DNA of 64,000 bases from Branchiostoma floridae. Taxonomy: Eukaryota; Chordata; Leptocardii; Amphioxiformes; Branchiostomatidae. This document shows positions 57,501-64,000 of this stretch, piece by piece (position 1 is the first letter of the stretch; each line of letters begins with the position of its first letter). Position numbers and translations under genes: made by a program. Under the pieces are notes generated by a model, which was given only the letters and a program-made list of their open reading frames with translations, was not told the DNA's origin and searched no databases. Location of the stretch: the NCBI RefSeq assembly GCF_000003815.2, contig NC_049988.1, positions 10,113,788-10,177,787 of the forward strand, given 5' to 3'.

Positions 57501-60500
57501 ACCGCGAACTTAAATCCACCGCGAAAAGTCCCTTTTCCTACTACCACGAAATTAAATCCCCGCAAACTTAAATGCATTTACAGTAGCTTGAGGTTAACTG
57601 ATCATTATTGTCCCTTGCACTTGTCATATGTAATGCCTCTCCTTTTTTTCTGCAGGTTTTGAGATTGATGCAGTAGATGACAATGGCAGGACCTGTCTCC
57701 ATGCTGCTGCATGTGGAGGGTAAGGACATGACACAACGTTCTCTGAAATTCACTGTACAAAAAAAGTCATGCAGATGTACTGACATTGTACATGAGTTCA
57801 TCTGAATACATGCTGGCTGGGAATGCTAACTGCAACACTAACACTTTTCTTGTAACATCAACTGTTACTGTCCTAATTTCATTCGCCCCCATGATACCTT
57901 AACATCCAAAAAACTTTGTCATAGAGGTCTTACCAAAATTGTCTTGAACACAAAAATATCTGAAGTGTATATACTGGTATACAAGATTACTAATTGGTAC
58001 ATCTCTTTATATCACGTTAAAATTATGTATATTGAATGTGGCTGTGTTATGGTATCTGGTGGAATTATGAGAGTTGATGTTACTAACATAGTCTAACAAT
58101 TTCATTGTTGTTTTCAAAATATTTGCCATTTTATCATCCCTGTTTAACCCCATAACCAACATATACAGATGTGGTGCTTAACAGTACCTTAGCAGCCTTC
58201 AAAGGGTTAAGATAGCAAGGAATTGGCATGAGTCTAATCTATAATATCCAATTAACAGTGAAGTTTTTGGCTCTGTCCCCCCTCACCCACCAATGAGCCA
58301 GCTCATTGTTCCTCTACAGCAACATCGAGTGTCTGGATCTACTGATGAGGAGTGGGGCTGACTTCCACAAGAAGGACCACTATGGAAGGTAACAACTCAA
58401 GTTTATGTTACAATCTAAGACTCGAAATACCACCTGCACGTTAGTGCAGGTAAAATTGGAGCTGTGCAAGTATTTCTGGTGTCTACCTGCACCTAACCTG
58501 CACTGGTCCATGTGCTGGGTTTTATTCATAAATGTCCTATGATGTAGGTATATATAGATTGTTGCTGCATTGACTGTTACCACCTGTCAAGTATACAAGA
58601 AAAATATCAGTGGTTCCTCAAGAATTCTATTATGATCCATACTTTGACTTTGACTTTGTTTCCTTTGACTTTTACTTCCTAAATTCAGAGTGGTGCAGGT
58701 AATTTTCAATGTTACCTGCACCAGTGCAGGTATGCAGAAAAAAGTATTTCGAGCCCTGTATCCATATACACAAAATAAAGCTGGTTCCAACAAGCTTTCA
58801 ATCAGTCCTCTGATCCTTATTGAGTTCAAATGACCCAAAGCTCATGTCACACATCCAGACCAGAAGTATGACATCAGCAATGGGCCAAAGCTGCTTGACA
58901 GTCAGTGTCGGCCCCCGTCTCGGTTGAGGGAAGGTTGATGGGCTCTGATGTAAATGGCCTCTTTTATAGGCTTTGGGTCATTTCAACATTTTTTCATTGG
59001 AAAACAATGATCTCTTTGCTTGAATGTTACTGTTTGTGTAAGGCTTGTCATGTGCTCCCCCTTCTGTATTCCTCCAGAACTGCACTCCATTATGCAGCCA
59101 GCCAGACTAACTACCAGTGTGTGTTGGCCCTGGTGGCCGCTGGGTCGGATGTGAACCTCAGGGACTCCAGGGGGTGCACCCCCCTGCACTACGCAGCTGC
59201 TACTGATGCCGACGGAAAGTATGTACAGTAGAAACCAGTTAATTGCACGGCAGATTATCGAACACTTATTTAAATGACACAGAATTCCAAAATCCCAAAC
59301 CAGTGCAGTCAAGCTGGATAACTTCGCATTGTTCACCACTCAGATAATTGCACAAAATGCACCGGCAAATGGGGTATTCAACTAAACAGTACCCGCTTTG
59401 CATCTCATAGGACAGTAACACTGAGTTCCTATGGTATTGTCTTACCATAGGAACTACCTAATATAGTAAACATGATTTACATATGAGTGATATTTGCATA
59501 AAATCCTTATGAGTAAGTAACTTTCACATGTTCAGACAGTTTTTCTAGTTAGATGTATCAAGGGGGTTAAAAAAAGATCTTTTTAACCTCCTTGGAAGTA
59601 TTTGTATTGTGCTGCCAGTTCATTCTAGTGATGCTGAAGAGTGATTGATGTCTCTGGAAATGTCTAGAAGTAAATCTACGATATATTATCCATTTGTAGA
59701 GATTGAATTGTCTTTGACTTTAACCTTCATAAACGACCTAGGAACTGACTACTAGTAGGCAAAATCACATTTCTGATTATAGCAGGAAAACAATAATGAT
59801 GGTTTTACTATGAGAATGATCCCAGGTTAACGATGCATCTTGTCTTTTTTTCCCAGATGTGTGGAGCACCTGTTACACAACAGAGCTGACCCCACTGTCC
59901 ATGACAACAATGGGTTTGATGCACTGCACTATGCAGCAGCCAATGGACATAAACTGGTCATAGACCTGGTGAGTCAACTAGTTTTACGTCCACACTTCTT
60001 AAATATTTTGTAGCTAATCTTTAGTGCACCTAGATATTCATGTGGGGTTATATAGGTAAAGGCACTAATATACTTTATTGTACACTAGTGCACAGAACAT
60101 TCTAAACATGTATATGCAAGTCCAGGAAAAAAAGGAAGTCAAAAATATGTATAACGGGGGCCGCCCTAAGACGGTTCCCGTCTTAGGGCGGATTTTTTGC
60201 TGATCTTATTATCAATAAGTACACCGTGTTTGTTACCACTGACTATGCTGATTACAAAGGTAAATAAACCAAGTCCATGCACACAGCTTTAATTTGCATT
60301 CAAAGTATACTTTAACATATTTACTTCATGTTTAAAAAAAACCCAGAATTCTAACAGTAATGTTGACAGTGCTGAATCACTGCAGTCACCGGCCTCTGCG
60401 TATTGGCGGCTCGTGTCGCTAACTGTACGAACTCTTTCAAGCAGTCACACAACGCCATGATACACATAAATAAAGCTCCATAAAACACTATGAATATGGG

Positions 60501-62368
60501 TCTTCAAATGTTTGTTGAGTAGAAAAGCAAGCAAAAGGAAGCGACATAAACATTGCCACCATTGTACTCCCAAGGGAGTGTGGCCGTGCAGGTGGCAGAC
60601 TAGAGAACGCTCCTAAGATCTATTTGACTGTAACATATGATTCGTGCTGTCTATGAAATTAAGACTTGATAGAGAGATGTAGATGATATTTTCATATAAT
60701 CAGACAGAGTTTTGTTGATGTTGGCGGTGTCGTTTTATCGTAATGGTTTTTTTAGTCGGGCATTCACAATCAGTGCATTCAGCCCATTGCCCGTAAACAC
60801 ATCAGCTGGATTATTCTAGGTACAGCCTTCCTCATGTGAGACAAGAAGTACATACAGTCACGATTTTACTGTCAAAAGAAAGCTAAAATATCATACTATT
60901 AATTTTTTTCTGTGTACTTAAATCTACCACTTACTTCTGAAGAGAGCAAAATGTAAAAAAAAGCGTACCGAGTTAGGCACACTGTCCAGCGTAGCACAAA
61001 ATTGGAAGGTTACATACACGAAATTGTTTCAGAGTGTTTGCCGCTTGTAACACGCAGCGCGAAAGGTTCATGAACCACATGAATGCATTTCTTATTCAAG
61101 TATGTTGTTCAAATCTATGTGTAAAAAATTCAGTCATCAAAATTTGACCACTCTCAAGCAACTAGCGATGGAGCGCCATGAGTTTGAGCGCAAGAAAAAG
61201 CGTACCGTGTTGGGGCACCTCCCGTTAAGTTTGTTAAATAAAACAGGTTGATGAAGAGATTTGTAATGAGTCATGTGTTGTTTCAGTTGCTTGACTTAGC
61301 CAGAGATGACTTTGTGAAGAGGAGAAAGAAATCATCACCAAGGACAACACCACTGCACCTGGCAGTAAGTTCTTTCTTATGGTTCCTCCCACTGAGTTTG
61401 CCTCTACTTAAAGATACGTATATCAGGGTAGAGAATTCAATCTGTTAGAATTACTGATTCTGTCTGTAGAGATCCCGATCATAGTTCCTGTCAACAGAGA
61501 TCCCAATTGAGATTACTACAGGTAGAATCAACAATTTTGCTGGCAGAGATCTCTGATCAGGATCTCCACTGTCAGAATTGCCGATCCTAACAGCCTGGAT
61601 TCTCTGCCCTAACACAAATATTATCTGAGATATGTAAATAAGCCATTCCTTGTGTTCTTGAGAAGATTCACAAGTAACCCCCAATTTTTAATCTGCTTAC
61701 ATGTTGGCCAAGCAATTCAGCTGGTCTCTGTAGCTAACATTTTATTACATAAGGTTCAAGTGGCATAAGAATTTATAAACTATAGACTTAATATATAAAG
61801 ATACAGCCAAATCTTTGCAAAGTCTGTAAAATCTACTTGCCATACTGTTTTCCAGGCCTACAATGGTCACCACCAGGCCCTGATGGTCCTGATGAACCAT
61901 TTTGTGGATGTGGATGTTGGTGATGCGGACGGTCGCACCCCGCTGGACCTCGCCTCCTTCAAGGGCCATGTGGACTCTGTGGAGGCCTTGATCCTACAGG
62001 GGGCCACCATCATCGTCAGGGACAACAAGACTAAGAGGACACCTCTTCATGCTGCAGGTACAGTCTACACAGTCACTTATCTTATACTATAGTATAGTTT
62101 TGACAAGTGTGATTGGGCTGTTGGTGTTGTGGATCAATCTTCTGATGTAGAATCTTTGGGCATGATCTTTCTCTTTTTCTCCTGAACACAGCTTAAGCTT
62201 TAAATGTAGGAATGGCTTTTATGTCACTTTCTTTTAAAAATTAATGGTGAATTTCAACAAGCAAGATGCCCACTTTTCTTATAGATATTTGTGTGTGTGT
62301 GGTGTGTGTGTGTGTGTGTGTGTGCGTGTGTGTTTATGTACATGTGTGTGTGTGTGTGTGTGTGTGTT

Positions 62369-62409
<41 letters not shown>

Positions 62410-63642
62410 ATGTATGTATGTTTGAATATGCAATCAGGTTTTTATAACAAACCTCTCTATAGCTATACTCCTTTTCAAGTATGAATTGCAACCAATTTTG
62501 TGGCATCAGGTTAAGACTAGTACACTTTTCTATCTTATTGAGTACCAGCTTGATGTGACATTATCCCCATGCTTGTCTACAGCGTATAACGGCCACACCG
62601 AGTGTCTCCGTCTGCTGATCAAGAACAGTCTGGGACCCCGCTCAGACGTGGTGGACTGTCAGGATGGGCAGGGCAGGTAGGATGTGTTTTTTGCAATCAT
62701 AAGGCCACACCAATTTAATTTCTTGGTTCACGGATTCGCTCGCTCCTATTTTTTGGAAAAAAAAATAAAAATAAAAATTACCACTCAGCAAATTTTCCCC
62801 ATTAATGAAGCCATTCACCAACTTTCTGGTGTAGCAAATTGGCCTTTATATTATAAGCTCCTTAAAGTGTGGGTACAGGTGCTGTTACTGTACAATAATA
62901 GTGTTTTTGTACTTTTTTCAAGCTGAAAACTTTTTTCTTTATGTTTTGGATTAGTTGTTACCTTTACCCCAACCATTTTACAATTTTTATTTTTATTTCG
63001 CCCTCTCGTTCCATATTTTTTTATGAAAAAATCCGTGAACCAAGAAATTAAATTGGTGTGGCCTAAAGAAAGAATGCCTAATTTCAGAAAAGAGTGAAAA
63101 TACACTGTGTTGTTAGTAATCATAGTACAATGATAAGCTTTCTTCCAACACAATGGTATGGAAAGGAAGGTGGGCTATGAAAATAACAACAGCTATAAAA
63201 CAAGTACAATGCTTAACTTTCTTCCAACACAAAGGCATACACAGATCAAACTATCAAAGACCACTGTTACCTTCTTCAGGATCCAAATTGATTTGGACTG
63301 CAACTTATTGGTCATTATTGATCTAGAAGAAGGCAAAAGTGGCTGTTGAAAATTTGATCCTGTATAGTCTTGTTTTGGAAGAAAGTTTAGCATTGTACTT
63401 GTTTTATAACAGGTCCATAGGTTATTTCCATAGTACACCAATCTCTCAATAAATGTTATGCTGAAATATACGGTCATCCTTTTTTTATGTTTTTGTTTAC
63501 CTGGTTGTTTATGTTGTTGTTTAGGACTCCCCTGATGATAGCGGTAGCTAACGGACACACAGACAGCACCCTACTGCTCCTCTCCTATGCCTCCAACATC
63601 GGAGCCACAGACATTCACCAGCGCACTGCTCTACACAGAGGG
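36475..63642 (+). CDS. ANKRD28/ANKRD44/ANKRD52: PP6 regulatory ankyrin-repeat subunit (ANKRD28/44/52 type), 5' part
   Basis: Vertebrate members are regulatory subunits of protein phosphatase 6 built from about 28 ankyrin repeats. The exons listed below splice into an uninterrupted frame of 687 codons to the last exon seen, and the gene continues past the right edge. Family-typical blocks include PPLVQA near the N-terminus, [40 protein letters not shown] and [10 protein letters not shown]. The frame holds only if exactly one of exons 6a, 6b and 6c is used. It probably represents the single pre-duplication orthologue of the three vertebrate paralogues, which is inference. Confidence 0.95.
36502..39665. 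other. Intron 1, 3.2 kb
   Basis: AT-rich, with open frames below 80 codons only. I see no gene or clear repeat in it. First introns often hold regulatory DNA, but no specific site is supported. Confidence 0.6.
39666..39749 (+). CDS. ANKRD28/ANKRD44/ANKRD52: Ankyrin gene exon 2
   Basis: 84 bp, phase 0-0. Encodes [19 protein letters not shown] and a KKEDINYQ end. Residues 10-37, first ankyrin repeat. Confidence 0.94.
40900..41075 (-). repeat. tRNA-derived SINE, head and core
   Basis: On the minus strand the head starts near 41074 with GGGACCGCGTGGCGCAGTGG (A box). A B box GGTTCGAATCC follows (complement at 41015-41025), then CCGATCTTGTGCCCTTGAG. The body may extend left to about 40460, giving a SINE of roughly 600 bp. 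It lies in intron 2. Confidence 0.8.
41165..41580. repeat. Tandem duplication of about 210 bp
   Basis: Two diverged copies (about 41165-41345 and 41385-41580), each with GTAGCAAA, AAAGTTGAAAAT, AATAAGG, CATCATCATC and ATCTTTACTAGTACTTGTCT in order. Confidence 0.7.
41655..41733 (+). CDS. ANKRD28/ANKRD44/ANKRD52: Ankyrin gene exon 3
   Basis: 79 bp, phase 0 in and 1 out. Encodes [20 protein letters not shown] and NLLILSG. Residues 38-64. Confidence 0.95.
42069..42422. repeat. Direct tandem duplication of about 177 bp
   Basis: Two adjacent copies (42069-42245, 42246-42422) share AGACAAGAAGGTTGCC and CAGTTCTACCTGTAGCTGAT, with few differences. Recent duplication in intron 3. Confidence 0.85.
43037..43107 (+). 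CDS. ANKRD28/ANKRD44/ANKRD52: Ankyrin gene exon 4
   Basis: 71 bp, phase 1 in and 0 out. Encodes [20 protein letters not shown] and KSE. Residues 64-87. Confidence 0.95.
43557..43757 (+). CDS. ANKRD28/ANKRD44/ANKRD52: Ankyrin gene exon 5
   Basis: 201 bp, phase 0-0. Encodes [20 protein letters not shown] and a further repeat [20 protein letters not shown]. This is the block most similar to vertebrate ANKRD28/44. Residues 88-154. Confidence 0.97.
44028..44255. mobile_element. TAACGCTAGTTCACC foldback element
   Basis: TAACGCTAGTTCACCTTTAT at the left and the complement ATAAAGGTGAACTAGCGTTA at the right, with inner arms CCGTTGTTTT and AAAACAACGG. About 228 bp, non-coding, in intron 5 before exon 6a. 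Confidence 0.85.
44847..44934 (+). CDS. ANKRD28/ANKRD44/ANKRD52: Ankyrin gene exon 6a (candidate mutually exclusive exon)
   Basis: 88 bp, phase 0 in and 1 out. Encodes [20 protein letters not shown] then [10 protein letters not shown]. Acceptor ATGTAG, donor GTAAGA. It is homologous to exons 6b and 6c and the most divergent of the three in the loop ([10 protein letters not shown]) and at the end (AVQG). Residues 155-184 if used. Confidence 0.88.
45704..45791 (+). CDS. ANKRD28/ANKRD44/ANKRD52: Ankyrin gene exon 6b (candidate mutually exclusive exon)
   Basis: 88 bp, phase 0 in and 1 out. Encodes [20 protein letters not shown] then [10 protein letters not shown]. Acceptor CTGTCAG, donor GTAAGG. 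Closest of the three to the vertebrate sequence (NAFDKKDRR). Residues 155-184 if used. Confidence 0.9.
46338..46425 (+). CDS. ANKRD28/ANKRD44/ANKRD52: Ankyrin gene exon 6c (candidate mutually exclusive exon)
   Basis: 88 bp, phase 0 in and 1 out. Encodes [20 protein letters not shown] then [10 protein letters not shown]. Acceptor ATGTAG, donor GTAAGG. Residues 155-184 if used. Confidence 0.9.
46426..48498. other. Intron of 2.1 kb after exon 6c
   Basis: AT-rich. I looked for a fourth copy of the 88-bp exon and saw none. No other feature recognised. Confidence 0.6.
48499..48563 (+). CDS. ANKRD28/ANKRD44/ANKRD52: Ankyrin gene exon 7
   Basis: 65 bp, phase 1 in and 0 out. Encodes [20 protein letters not shown], then K. 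It can follow any one of 6a, 6b and 6c in frame. Residues 184-205. Confidence 0.94.
49057..49134 (+). CDS. ANKRD28/ANKRD44/ANKRD52: Ankyrin gene exon 8
   Basis: 78 bp, phase 0-0. Encodes [20 protein letters not shown] and LDLGVE. Residues 206-231. Confidence 0.94.
49135..51290. other. Intron of 2.2 kb
   Basis: No coding exon recognised. A short direct duplication (about 50643-50710 and 50767-50830, sharing TTTGCATGTTGTGTTTTGAT) is the only structure seen. Confidence 0.6.
51291..51503 (+). CDS. ANKRD28/ANKRD44/ANKRD52: Ankyrin gene exon 9
   Basis: 213 bp, phase 0-0. Encodes [40 protein letters not shown] and [12 protein letters not shown]. Residues 232-302, two complete repeats. Confidence 0.97.
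51874..51952 (+). CDS. ANKRD28/ANKRD44/ANKRD52: Ankyrin gene exon 10
   Basis: 79 bp, phase 0 in and 1 out. Encodes [20 protein letters not shown] and QTLIQHG. Residues 303-329. Confidence 0.96.
52080..52365. repeat. Degenerate minisatellite of GTCCATACCCC words
   Basis: Imperfect repeats such as TGTCCGTACCCCTG, TGTCCATATCCCC and TGTCCATGCCCCC. Word content matches the COASY minisatellite at 33416-33665. Confidence 0.7.
52519..52633 (+). CDS. ANKRD28/ANKRD44/ANKRD52: Ankyrin gene exon 11
   Basis: 115 bp, phase 1 in and 2 out. Encodes [20 protein letters not shown] and [17 protein letters not shown]. Residues 329-367. Confidence 0.96.
52774..52986 (+). repeat. Dispersed repeat, copy 2
   Basis: Same element as 10256-10454, in the same orientation, inside an intron of the ankyrin gene. 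Confidence 0.75.
53127..53209 (+). CDS. ANKRD28/ANKRD44/ANKRD52: Ankyrin gene exon 12
   Basis: 83 bp, phase 2 in and 1 out. Encodes [20 protein letters not shown] and CQKLISC. Residues 367-395. Confidence 0.94.
55160..55235. repeat. Perfect 29-bp foldback
   Basis: Arms 55160-55188 and 55207-55235 (starting ATTTCAACATATAAATGACA) are exact reverse complements around an 18-bp loop. It is AT-rich and of pre-miRNA-like size, but no conserved miRNA was recognised. Confidence 0.85.
55897..57096. mobile_element. 1.2-kb inverted-repeat transposon with 9-bp target duplication
   Basis: Ends TAGCCTCC and GGAGGCTA with inverted repeats of about 200 bp. Flanked by the exact 9-bp duplication GTACAGATG at 55888-55896 and 57097-57105. 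The 9-bp duplication fits Mutator-like elements; no transposase is visible. The interior holds a broken RecQ-like helicase fragment. The long, nearly identical arms suggest a young insertion. Confidence 0.9.
56437..56745 (-). pseudogene. RecQ-type helicase fragment inside the 1.2-kb element
   Basis: Minus-strand translation shows [19 protein letters not shown] (Q-motif-like), then [11 protein letters not shown] (motif I, normally TGxGKSLCYQLP) and [12 protein letters not shown] (motif Ia-like). After SPLHALL similarity continues in another frame as DQARL, so there is a frameshift. The first Gly of the P-loop triplet is altered (ATVQGKS) and motifs II-VI are absent. It is a short captured remnant, not an active helicase. 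Confidence 0.7.
57374..57585. mobile_element. TACTGTAAATGC foldback element
   Basis: Left end TACTGTAAATGCAGAAATG and right end AAATGCATTTACAGTA are inverted. Several internal CCGCGAAC / GTTCGCGG pairs give a nested palindrome. A partial relative is at about 25080-25135 (GTAAATGCAGAAATATCCGC). It ends 70 bp before exon 13. Confidence 0.8.
57656..57719 (+). CDS. ANKRD28/ANKRD44/ANKRD52: Ankyrin gene exon 13
   Basis: 64 bp, phase 1 in and 2 out. Encodes [20 protein letters not shown]. Residues 395-416. It joins exon 12 as SCG-FEID. Confidence 0.95.
58320..58388 (+). CDS. ANKRD28/ANKRD44/ANKRD52: Ankyrin gene exon 14
   Basis: 69 bp, phase 2-2. Encodes [20 protein letters not shown], then YG. 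Residues 416-439. Confidence 0.95.
58419..58757 (-). mobile_element. AGGGCTCGAAATA foldback element, copy 2
   Basis: Starts AGACTCGAAATACC and ends TATTTCGAGCCCT, 30 bp after exon 14. It aligns with the reverse complement of 31151-31464, including GTGTCTACCTGCACC. Confidence 0.78.
59078..59218 (+). CDS. ANKRD28/ANKRD44/ANKRD52: Ankyrin gene exon 15
   Basis: 141 bp, phase 2-2. Encodes [40 protein letters not shown] and TDADG. Residues 439-486. Confidence 0.95.
59557..59600. repeat. Small hairpin repeat (CAAGGAGGTTAAA type)
   Basis: TCAAGGGGGTTAAAAAAAGA followed by TCTTTTTAACCTCCTTGG, a near-perfect palindrome of about 40 bp. The best-preserved of the three in this window. Confidence 0.7.
59857..59968 (+). 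CDS. ANKRD28/ANKRD44/ANKRD52: Ankyrin gene exon 16
   Basis: 112 bp, phase 2 in and 0 out. Encodes [37 protein letters not shown]. Residues 486-523. The acidic linker that precedes this repeat in vertebrate ANKRD44 appears shortened. Confidence 0.94.
60152..61227. mobile_element. Possible 1.08-kb inverted-repeat element
   Basis: TAACGGGGGCCGCCCTAAG at the left resembles the complement of the right end (TAACGGGAGGTGCCCCAAC as reverse complement). A perfect 14-bp stem hairpin (60161-60191, CCGCCCTAAGACGG arms) sits just inside the left end. No transposase seen. TA may be the target site. Boundaries are inference. Confidence 0.5.
61287..61364 (+). CDS. ANKRD28/ANKRD44/ANKRD52: Ankyrin gene exon 17
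   Basis: 78 bp, phase 0-0. Encodes [20 protein letters not shown], then TPLHLA. Residues 524-549. A basic insert (KRRKKSSPR) lies between repeats and could be a phosphorylation or nuclear-targeting patch. Confidence 0.93.
61856..62057 (+). CDS. ANKRD28/ANKRD44/ANKRD52: Ankyrin gene exon 18
   Basis: 202 bp, phase 0 in and 1 out. Encodes [40 protein letters not shown] and [10 protein letters not shown]. Residues 550-617. Confidence 0.96.
62290..62420. repeat. TG dinucleotide microsatellite
   Basis: Long interrupted TG run in intron 18. Cys/Val and His/Thr open frames here are artefacts. Confidence 0.97.
62583..62676 (+). CDS. ANKRD28/ANKRD44/ANKRD52: Ankyrin gene exon 19
   Basis: 94 bp, phase 1 in and 2 out. 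Encodes [20 protein letters not shown] and [10 protein letters not shown]. Residues 617-648. Confidence 0.95.
62703..63063. mobile_element. GGCCACACC foldback element with TAA target duplication
   Basis: GGCCACACCAATTTAATTTC at the left and its complement at the right. The inverted arms extend through CTTGGTTCACGGAT. Flanked by TAA at 62700-62702 and 63064-63066. A 3-bp TAA duplication fits PIF/Harbinger-type elements; that class is inference. Confidence 0.85.
63193..63410. mobile_element. Foldback element with ATAAAACAAGTACAATGC ends
   Basis: Left arm ATAAAACAAGTACAATGCTT with CTTTCTTCCAACACAA. The right arm is its complement, ending GCATTGTACTTGTTTTATAA. Adjacent DNA at 63119-63150 repeats part of the left arm. 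Confidence 0.75.
63525..63642 (+). CDS. ANKRD28/ANKRD44/ANKRD52: Ankyrin gene exon 20 (last in window)
   Basis: 118 bp, phase 2 in and 0 out. Encodes [36 protein letters not shown]. Residues 648-687. Donor GTCGGT is weak but the position matches the vertebrate TALHRG boundary. The gene continues to the right. Confidence 0.92.
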
Positions 63643-64000
63643 GTCGGTCACTCATTTTTGTCACAATTCATCGAGATTTTATCTTTTTTTTTCATTTTGT
63701 AAATTCCTACACTTGATATAGAAGAATATTCAACATCTACTGAATAAATCTTATTAAATGTATCTGTCAGTCTATTTAGATTGGTATTTAGGTAAAAAAA
63801 CTATACAATTTGTGCTATAAAATCTCCAAGCACATCTACTGGTAGCAATGTAGTATCCAAAGGGCAAACCAATTTGCAGTACTGATACTACCTAATACCA
63901 CTGATAGATCTGCTTGGAAATTAGCAAACTCACTCTACAATATGTTCCTTTTAAATGTGTTAAATTTGAAGATGTGAGTTACATATGTATGCTTTTTTCT
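63643..64000. other. Start of the next ankyrin-gene intron
   Basis: AT-rich DNA to the window edge. No exon seen. Confidence 0.7.

Larger units (their letters stand above)
53210..57655. other. Intron of 4.4 kb
   Basis: Hosts a foldback (55160-55235), a 1.2-kb transposon-like element (55897-57096) and a foldback element (57374-57585). No additional coding exon was recognised between exon 12 and exon 13. Confidence 0.65.

Noticed and set aside
60161-60191. Bacterial-type intrinsic terminator
   Set aside because: Eukaryotic intron context; more likely part of an element end.
62244-62506. Cys/Val and His/Thr repetitive open frames
   Set aside because: TG microsatellite translated on both strands.

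Overview
The window is eukaryotic: short exons with GT-AG boundaries, long introns, many small foldback elements and tRNA-derived SINEs, and an assembly gap at 34932-35562. The gene content (tandem calcium-binding EGF exons, C-type lectin domains, a SEA domain, a COASY-like CoA synthase and an ANKRD28/44/52-like gene) points to an invertebrate deuterostome. A lancelet (Branchiostoma) is my best guess. That species call is inference from architecture and repeat style, not a database result.

Region 1 (49-19233, minus strand) holds the 3' part of a large extracellular multidomain gene. In protein order it encodes Thr/Pro-rich mucin-like segments, two EGF domains, a SEA domain with a GSVVV autoproteolysis-type motif, a third EGF domain, a C-type lectin domain (CTLD), a Thr/Pro linker, a second CTLD, and then 27 EGF domains, nearly all calcium-binding type and each on its own phase 1-1 exon of 117-126 bp. 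The gene runs off the left edge. Its signal peptide and first exons were not found. The last exons arose partly by a recent block duplication of about 1.6 kb carrying three EGF exons.

Region 2 (19234-29660) has no supported gene. It contains a 78-bp tandem repeat, foldback elements and a local duplication.

Region 3 (29661-35739, minus strand) is a bifunctional coenzyme A synthase gene (COASY). The complete dephospho-CoA kinase half and the end of the phosphopantetheine adenylyltransferase half are visible. The catalytic start of the adenylyltransferase half probably lies in the assembly gap.

Region 4 (36475-63642, plus strand, running off the right edge) is an orthologue of the PP6 regulatory ankyrin-repeat subunits ANKRD28/ANKRD44/ANKRD52. 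It appears to be transcribed head-to-head with COASY from a shared interval around 36230-36470. Splice phases of all exons join into an uninterrupted frame of 687 codons inside the window when exactly one of three tandem homologous 88-bp exons (44847-44934, 45704-45791, 46338-46425) is used. Those three exons look like a mutually exclusive exon cluster that swaps one ankyrin segment. This is the most interesting signal in the window.

Introns and intergenic DNA carry several element families, some with readable target-site duplications. They include a 1.2-kb element with a 9-bp duplication that contains a broken RecQ-helicase-like fragment, TTAA-flanked and TAA-flanked foldback elements, SINEs and minisatellites.
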